Shown here one piece after another: positions 57,241 to 64,000 of a stretch of 64,000 bases of DNA (position 1 is its first letter; each line of letters begins with the position of its first letter). The notes beneath the pieces were generated by a model. It was not told the DNA's origin. It saw only the letters and a list, made by a program, of their open reading frames with translations, and did no database searches. A program made the translations under genes and the position numbers. Source of the stretch: Ottelia alismoides (lineage: Eukaryota > Streptophyta > Magnoliopsida > Alismatales > Hydrocharitaceae); the NCBI GenBank assembly GCA_037367405.1, contig JAZKJV010010541.1, forward strand, positions 248,001 to 312,000, given 5' to 3'.

Positions 57241-58864
57241 CCAACTGAACACAATGTGATGACCGTAAGAGTACGTTCTTTTATCTTTTCAATTTTAAGT
57301 TTAGTGAATCTACACAAAGTTACTTACTACCAAGCACGCATGGTGTGTCACCGCCATCACCCAGCATACATTTTTAATCCTCCCCAATCAATGGTACCAT
57401 CTGCTTGACCTGTCGGGTTCAATATCAGGCCCAAAGGGATATAGGATAATGAATACAACAAAATGATTTTCCAATGTATGAGGCAAGTTCTTGCATCTTA
57501 ACAATGCACCAAAGAGTAATGCACAAAGCATAGAGCACAAGTACATGGATTTGAGCTCTGTCCTTATGGTTGCGTCCTCTCCCATTCTGTCTAGAGGTAA
57601 GTACATGCAAACAACGAGGGGGTTAGTCTCCCCAAAACAATGATTTGATCATTACATTTGTTTTAGGTCAAGTATAATTAGTAGCCCCCTTTTATTGGGT
57701 TATCACTTCTTTTTGGATTTTTTCAAGAAATCGATCTAACAAACTTTACAATTCCTATATTTCTTAAGTGAGAGAAATCAAGGGAGGAAGCATACCTTGA
57801 TCCAACAGTTTACATGCAAAATGATCCTCACATAAAAATAAAAATAGAAATATAAACTAACCTAAATGATGCACGAGAAGCGTCCTAAGTAGTAACTTCT
57901 ATTAGAGGGCAAGAACCAATAATTTAACTAAGTCTAATCCAACGATCTAGTCTATAGGAATATATAATCTTGTTTAGGGGCTTTGGACCTAATGTATTAC
58001 CTGGCTTAGCCAAGGAAATAGAACCTACTTCTAAGGGCTCAAGCACACAAAATCGTGAGGAACAGATACAAATAAAAGCGGTGAAAAACAAAAACTGGTG
58101 AGGTCCTCCAAGTAGCACCAACACTTGGTGAAACAAACCCCACAATCCACAAGGATATATAATGGCCTTTAAAAAAAAGAGGCAAGTGTCAAAAGAATAA
58201 TTACAACTTTTCGAAAAATAATGATGAACAAAGTCTAAAAAAAACAAAAAATATATGTACAAAGTGCTCTAAAAATCTTCTAAGTCTTCTACTTTTCCTC
58301 TCCTATGCTCACCTGCTGCTTGATGAAGAAACAAGCTGCCTCCGCTTCGCTCGGGTGCGCCGATGTTACTAAGAATGTCGACCTCACTCATCATGCCCTC
58401 GCAAGAAGGAGAGAAAGAAAAGATATGTCTAATCACAGTTATGAAAATATGTAAGCAAAATAAAAGAAAATAAGAGACAAACAAACAAGACACAAACAAA
58501 TAAGACACACAGAGGTGGATATGAAGCAAAATGAGAAGAGCAAGTATAAGTGATCTCAAATGAATTCCTACATCCAATCTTGGGGTGCTTTCGATGTCAA
58601 ACAAATCAGATCCTGCAAGTGTTGTGCAAGATCTCTCATGGCACACTATATTCAATATGAGTGCCCACTCCTCAACAAAATGCTGATCCACAACAATATA
58701 TACAAAAAACAAAAGAAAAATAAATGATAGAAAATGTGAATAGTCAAAACAATAAGAGAAGAAATGACAAGAATATAGACAAGAGAAAAATAGAAACAAG
58801 TATATACAAAATCCAAGAATAACATGCAATAAAGAGAAGAACCTAAGAACCCTCACCGTGCCTC
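57240..58864 (-). other. Leader (5' UTR) of element E
   Basis: Lies between the primer site and gag and is homologous to 48900-50118. It contains a 195-codon open frame (58856-58269, minus) starting nine bases after the primer site; see the separate entry. Confidence 0.65.
58269..58856 (-). CDS. Leader open frame of element E, hydrophobic, 195 codons, doubtful
   Basis: The longest open frame in the window after the LINE ORF. It starts just downstream of the primer binding site. The N-terminal 50 residues are strongly hydrophobic (FFSLLHVILGFCIYLFLFFS), a middle part is more polar (GSDLFDIESTPRLDVGIHLR), and a second hydrophobic block is near 120-145 before a charged C-terminus (AAGEHRRGKVEDLEDF). 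The leader of F3 has a shorter frame at the same place (49908-50225) with a hydrophobic block followed by REDLLGARAHPREVESA, which weakly matches SEVDILSNIGAPERSGGS here. I do not recognise a family. The underlying DNA is AAAGA/ACAAA-rich, which by itself yields Phe/Leu/Cys-rich frames on the minus strand, so it may be accidental. Confidence 0.25.
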   Translation of the reverse strand: MRVLRFFSLLHVILGFCIYLFLFFSCLYSCHFFSYCFDYSHFLSFIFLLFFVYIVVDQHFVEEWALILNIVCHERSCTTLAGSDLFDIESTPRLDVGIHLRSLILALLILLHIHLCVSYLFVSCLFVSYFLLFCLHIFITVIRHIFSFSPSCEGMMSEVDILSNIGAPERSGGSLFLHQAAGEHRRGKVEDLEDF

Positions 58865-58882
58865 CCCGGCAACGATGCCATT
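58865..58882 (-). other. Primer binding site of element E
   Basis: Minus strand TGGCATCGTTGCCGGGGA, two bases from the LTR end. It differs at two positions from TGGCGCCGTTGCCGGGGA, the site typical of Athila elements. Confidence 0.85.
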
Positions 58883-58884
58883 TG

Positions 58885-61800
58885 TTGAATGTGAGATTCT
58901 TAGAGGTTCAATTTAATTAAATTATTAAGTATCGATGCAACCCTAATTATCCCTCAATAAATTTTGATTTAATTCTCAAGACAAAAAGATTTTATAGAAA
59001 ATGAAAGCAAGAGAAATTACATGTATGCTATACAGGATCGAACTCAAGGAGGCTACAAAATCTCGAGGGTTATCAAATAAGTAGAAAATCAATGAAATTA
59101 AAGAAGGAATTCTATGTACACTACGATTGGTTTTTATGGAACTTTTGTCTTTTTAATCTTTTTTTATGAATTTTTAATTTGTATATTTGTTATGCTTTTC
59201 TAATTTTATAGTTTTTTAGTTTTGCAAATATTTTTATTTTTTAAGAAAAGAAAACAAAACAAATAAAGGAATAACCGAAAATTATAAGGAAATAAAGTTT
59301 TTTATATTTTAAAATATAACAAATACATAAAGAAAATTCAAATAAAATTAATTTTGGGTTAGTAGTATTTTTTCCTATTTTTATGATTTTTCTGAAATTT
59401 TTAGAATTTTCAAGGTTTTTAAATTAACTTAAAATAAGAAATTAAGAAAATAGTAAATAATTTGATTGATTTTGTGATTTTAAAATATGGAACGAAATAA
59501 AAAATTCAAAGAATTTGTACAAAAATGAAGAAGATTTTTCAAGTTTTCCAAAGAGTAATTTTATGTCTTTTTTTGGATTTTCTATGATTTAATATAAATT
59601 TTCTAGTATTTTTATTGTTTTGCATTTTTTTATTTTTATAAGGAATTACAAAATGAAATTCATTCAAAAAATTAAACAAAAAAAATCACGTATATGATAT
59701 TTTTTCAGAATTTTAAAAAGATTTTTCAATTTTTAATAATTTTCTAATGCAAACTAGGAAAATTTTTGTGATTCTGGATTTATCAAAAAAAATAAAACTC
59801 AATAAAATGTAAAATGAAAATTATTGGTAATAATACAACTTAGCAAAAATATAAGATGATTTTTTGGATTTTTAATGATGATTTGCTATTTATTAAACTA
59901 AATTAATCAATCAAATAAATTCTGGAAGATCATGGACCTTTCAGCAAAGAATGTTATTTAATTGAACAAATAAATAACAAAATAAAGAAGCTGAGGTCCA
60001 AGATGCAATTTACCCGATGGGGGGCGTGCCATCGCATGTGAGATGCGCAAGCATGGACCCCAATGGGAATAAATTACTTCTAAGGGCCAAATGATAAAAA
60101 AAACTACGAGGACTTTTATTGCAATTGTCCAGTAGGCCACGTGTGTAACATACATCTAAGTTTGAATAGGAGGCAAACACAAATAGCAAAAATAAAGAGG
60201 GCTAACATGTAAATGTTCAAACAGCTACTTTACGACACATATCCCACTGGGGACTTATTTGCAAGACAAAAGAAATATAAGGACTATAGTGCAATATTTC
60301 TTATGATCCACATAACGTATCAGACAGTGGAGTTGCGTGCTTCGATCTGATCCTACGATAAAAGTATAGGCGTAGATGGATGGATACGATATGATCAGTA
60401 AGCTCGATCCATGACCGACAATTGAGGCTTTGTCAATGGTCTTGAAGCAAAGTAGAGGTGGTGTTCTTGATCCAATAGATGTCAAAACTGTTGGAAGAAC
60501 TTCGAAGAATGTCTGGCAAAATGAGTTCTGATCGGTCAGATTTTGCTCAATCTCTACTCAATCCACCTCCTAAAGGTTGTAGCTCAATCATGTAGCTCTC
60601 CCATGCTAATTAGCAACCACTATGAAAGTCGATGAAGTCCAATCATAGATCTGGATACCTGGGTGTCTGTAGTTCAAGATGCAATTCTAGATCCCGCTCC
60701 GTTATTCTAATGCATGCACTTGTGACTTGCAAAAAGATTCATCACTCAGAGGCAATTCTCTGGGTAACTTTATTAGCGAATAGTGAGCAGAAAATGGGAA
60801 TGAATGGGTGTCTCTAGTGTTGGATGGTCAGAGGGAGACCGGAATCCAAATTCGAGAAGGATCTGGGGGTTCAGGTTTTGGGAAGAAGGATGAAGAAGAT
60901 ATGGTGAATGTAGTCATGGAATCGGAAATGGATTGAGATGGTCATAACGCTCCGATCTTGTGTATCAGATTTCGAAGATGAAAATGACCGGGCTAACTAA
61001 TAATGGAATTAAATCTGTGGAATTAAAAGGAAATTACTACTGGATACCTAAACTACCTAAGCTAGATAGAATGAAGGTGATCGCGTCGATCTGTGGCATA
61101 GAATAGAGAAGCTCGACGCCGCCGGCGGAGCTTTGATGGCATAGGTGGATCTCGCTTCATGGTGAATTCCTCGCGCTCCCAGCTGCGGAGGACGACACCA
61201 TGTCACAACACGTCTCTCCCGACACCAACTATGGGAGAGAAATCCAAGAAAAAATGGATTAGCCTTGAAATGTAGAGTTATGGAATTATTAATAGGTAAG
61301 AGGTCCGATGAGTTTTGAAATTCAAAAAGCGTGCAATCTGCGGCAAGAAAGAAAGAATTGACGATCCGGCGATGGAGGCGATGGCTAGGGCTAACGAAGT
61401 GGGGAAGAATGCGGGAGGAGTTGATGATTGAAATGTGTGGGAAAATGAGGAGAAATCAGACTGCTGAGCAAAATGCGTGAGGCACAACCGTGGATATGGG
61501 AGTTGATCGGGGTCAACAGTCCTAGGATCAATCAATCGGGGCTCAGGTGGCTAAAAGACAAAAGACACAATAAGACAAAATAGGTAAAAATGTCAAATTA
61601 ATTCAAAATAAAGTCGAAAATCAATTCAAATAAAATTTTTTTGAAATTAAAAATGTTTGTACTAAAATAACCTTCATTCATGTGATTTTGATGAATTAAA
61701 TTACCTATATACATAGGTAAAAATAATTAAAACATGTCATTTATATGTATATATACCTATATATACAACAACATGATTTTTAATATATTATTTATACAAA

Positions 61801-62764
61801 TATACATATATTGAATAATCTATTAGTTTAGAATATTTTACAAGGATTTTATTGATATTTTTATTTTATTTTTATGGAATAATTTATTAGGATAAATAAA
61901 TATGGATATTTTACAATTTACATAATGATACATATACAATACATACATGATTTTATTTTTGTTTATTTTTGATTTTGTGATTTTTATTTGTAATTTATAT
62001 AAGTCAAATACAATATGTACAAATAATTAAAAATACAATTTATACAAAAATATAAGGAAAATACATATACACAAATAATATACATAGGTATAATATACAA
62101 TAGCACCCCAAAAAGCCACATTTCACATCTTAACTCCGATTTTTGTGAAACTACTTTCATTTTAAAGATTGTTTAATTCTGAGTACAGTAAAAGTGAGTT
62201 TGCTTCATTTTGAATTTATATCGAGAAGATACTTATTTGACAAGTTGAGCTATGTGTACTTTTCAATCTGTTGTTATTTACAAACTTTACAATGGTTCTT
62301 CATGCAATTATTTTTAATATCTACAACAGATTATTATTTACAAGTTCCAATAAGGAAACATTTGTATTTCATGTGTATTTGGTGGTAAATAAAATAGAGT
62401 CAGGAATATGTTTTATATACATTGATAGATAAGTGATGAATATACACAAGTGAAGATTGATTTTCTTTATTTTTCCGAATGAAGGCCTTATCTCCCCCCT
62501 ACTTTATTCATTGTCAATCAGGTTAAGTCTTGACCTTCTCTCATGTTTAGAGTCATCATGTATTTATTTCATATATACAATCTTTTATTTTCTTTATTTT
62601 TCCTTTATTCTCTTTATTATTTATTTTATGTTAAAATAGTGATAAATATACAGTATTTACAAAAGAATTAGTTAGTAAAAGAGAGATTTATTGATATTTA
62701 CATGTGTTTTGTAAGGGGTTTTACGATAAAATAAATGAATAAAGATGACGAAATGCAGTCATCA
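58885..62764 (-). repeat. 5' LTR of element E
   Basis: Left end TGTTGAATGTGAG beside the primer site; right end GTCATCA followed by GCGAT, the target duplication. 3.88 kb without insertions; the reference copy for recognising the LINE and TIR element in the 3' LTR. The TATCTCCCCCCTACTTTATTC block is at 62489-62509. Open frames inside (for example 61278-61535 minus) have no counterpart in the other copy. Confidence 0.85.
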
Positions 62765-63580
62765 GCGATCATCAAAGGGCTTCCAATTCCTCTACTCCTT
62801 CCAAGCGAATTTCCAGGTAATCTCTTTCCCTTTTCCTACTACGCCTTTTCTCCCTCCTTTTCATCTTCTTCGTCTTTGTTCCATCGACGTGGCCTCCTCT
62901 TCTTTCACTCTTCTCTTTGTCCACACTTTAACATTAGCTGCCCTCATCTCCTCTCGACTCACTCCGTCATCACCCATCGCACATTCCTGACCCACGCCAC
63001 ACCTTAGCCTCGCACTTCCCACACAACAGAGGCTGAGCTTCGCTCTGCCTCTCCACCTCCATAGCACGACCCAATCTTAGGATGCACCTCTACCTTTGTC
63101 ACACCACCCTGGTTTTATTGCTCGGTCGTGTGTCGGCCGAGGGATCGACGCTCGCCTCGCCATGAGGTCTGATCTTGCTGCTCCATTGTCACTCTCCATC
63201 GTCTCCTTCACCGACCGACGTATCTCGAATCGCCCTCAAGTGACATCAACTCGGGCTGCTCCACCTCTAGTCGTGTGTCGACGGAGGTTGAGACCTCTCC
63301 ACCCGACCAAGCTCAACCACTTCTTCACCATCTAGCTCCGCCTGCCCATGCGACATCCACTCCACTGCCTAACACTCTCCACTGCTTGCATCGACAGCCA
63401 CCCGCTGCTAGATCAAGGACTGACCTTGATCCAATGGCTCCGAAGGCCATGCATGCACTCAGCCTCGATCAACCAAGATATCTCTAAGCCTCAGACGCAT
63501 ACCACTTGGAGGCTCGACACTTGAGGCTCCACATGAGCATAAGCCTTAGCCCCCGACCTCAGCTCTACAAACGAGCCTCC
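62765..63580. other. Unassigned GC-richer flank right of element E
   Basis: Higher GC than the neighbouring LTR, pyrimidine-rich on plus at 62785-62990, with overlapping open frames up to 90 codons on both strands (62735-63007, 63096-63335, 63275-63487 plus; 62861-63067 minus). None shows a recognisable domain. A TTTCCAGGTAATCTC phrase at 62810-62825 resembles a 5' splice site but no exon structure can be supported. It may be the pre-insertion locus continuing from 22155. Confidence 0.3.
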
Positions 63581-63583
63581 TTA

Positions 63584-63800
63584 GCACGTGCCCTGCATGT
63601 ACGGGAGGGGTAAATTGCAAGGAAACCCCACTGGTACAAGATATTATGTAAACCCCCCTCCAGACGAGGCACATGCCCTGCACGTGCCAGTATGGAAATT
63701 TTTGCATGGAGGCCCCTACTGTTAAACAAAATTGTAAACAACCCTTGTCGCCCAGTAGGCACGTACACCGTATGTGCACATGGGTAAATTACAAGTCAGG
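63584..63800. repeat. Tandem repeat with G-box-like pairs, period 85-90 bp
   Basis: Three units start GCACGTG-CCCT-GCATGTAC (63584), GGCACATG-CCCT-GCACGTGCC (63668) and GGCACGTAC-ACC-GTATGTGC (63758). Each continues with GG(T)AAATT(G/T)CAAG-like sequence and, in the first two, CCCC(A)CTG...TTGTAAAC-type text. The third unit is cut short. It resembles repeat arrays in U3 of some plant gypsy LTRs. Confidence 0.55.
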
Positions 63801-64000
63801 CTCAAGAAGATTCATATAATGCAGATAAGTCCTCCATGGACCTTATTGAGAAGAAAATATTTATTTTTTTGCATTTTAGTCCCCATAACTTTAATTTATG
63901 ATATCATTCTCATCTGAACTCCAATTATTTATGCACAATATGTCATTTTAAAGCTCATTACATACTATATAACTTTACATGGTTTTTTAATAGATCAGGC
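63801..64000. other. AT-rich end of window
   Basis: No gene or repeat recognised. Confidence 0.3.

Larger units (their letters stand above)
22161..62764 (-). mobile_element. Athila-type Ty3/gypsy element E, split by nested insertions
   Basis: Outer LTRs (22161-33057 and 58885-62764) start TGTTGAA(C/T)GTGAG on the plus strand and share content block by block. The flanks GGGAT (22156-22160) and GCGAT (62765-62769) agree at 4 of 5 bases. The primer site is at 58865-58882 and the PPT at 33058. The RT remnant ends at 52937 with WRVCVNY and resumes at 38039 with YRRLNS, the next residues of the same protein, which ties the two halves together. Without insertions it would be near 18.7 kb. All proteins are disrupted. 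Confidence 0.8.

Noticed and set aside
62735..63487. Possible host exon with splice-like CAG-GTAATC
   Set aside because: No domain, no consistent frame or partner splice site, and the first frame starts inside the Athila LTR.

Overview
The window looks like nuclear DNA of a flowering plant, from a gene-poor, retrotransposon-packed (probably pericentromeric or heterochromatic) region. The evidence is Athila-type and chromovirus-type Ty3/gypsy elements, Ty1/copia elements with an initiator-Met-tRNA primer site, and a plant RTE-clade LINE with its usual (TTG)n tail. I found no convincing host gene, tRNA or rRNA. The only long intact reading frame is the LINE protein (22609-25719, +). The species cannot be named from this sequence.

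Left part (1-22160). A decayed chromovirus (1-3178) has its integrase core inverted. It abuts the leader and gag remnant of a Ty1/copia element (3170-4397). An Athila-like element in minus orientation (here F1) follows: 3' LTR 4398-7569, 3' non-coding part 7570-9137, then, after a solo LTR of the same family (F2, 9138-13304, which carries a 390-bp MITE), a stem-loop array and integrase/RNase H/RT remnants to 15978. Next comes a copia 5' LTR (16172-18716) with primer site and leader to about 20585, then an unassigned LTR/promoter-like stretch with G-box palindromes and a TATA box (20586-22155).

Right part (22161-62764). I read this as one large Athila-type element in minus orientation (here E), bounded by near-identical 5-bp target duplications (GGGAT / GCGAT) and opened by later insertions. 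Its 3' LTR (22161-33057) holds the full-length LINE (18-bp TSD) and a TIR element (28322-32029), which itself holds a copia solo LTR (TSD GCTAC). Its internal part reads, right to left, primer site, leader, gag, protease and start of RT (58882 to 52937). There RT is split by a second Athila-like element (F3, 38045-52931, TSD GTAAT). F3 has LTRs, primer site and PPT but no recognisable pol, and carries another copia solo LTR (TSD GATGG). RT, RNase H and integrase of E resume from 38039 to 35700, then a 3' stem-loop array and PPT lead to the 3' LTR. E's 5' LTR is 58885-62764. Beyond it (62765-64000) lies unassigned sequence with an 85-90 bp tandem repeat.

All retrotransposon proteins except the LINE protein are broken by stops and frameshifts. 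Points most worth a second look: arrays of palindromes in the copia LTR; arrays of PPT-like stem-loops in three Athila elements; a hairpin enclosing the LINE start codon; an acidic tandem-repeat coding remnant in F3; two local inversions; and the nested insertion order, which can be read directly from target duplications.
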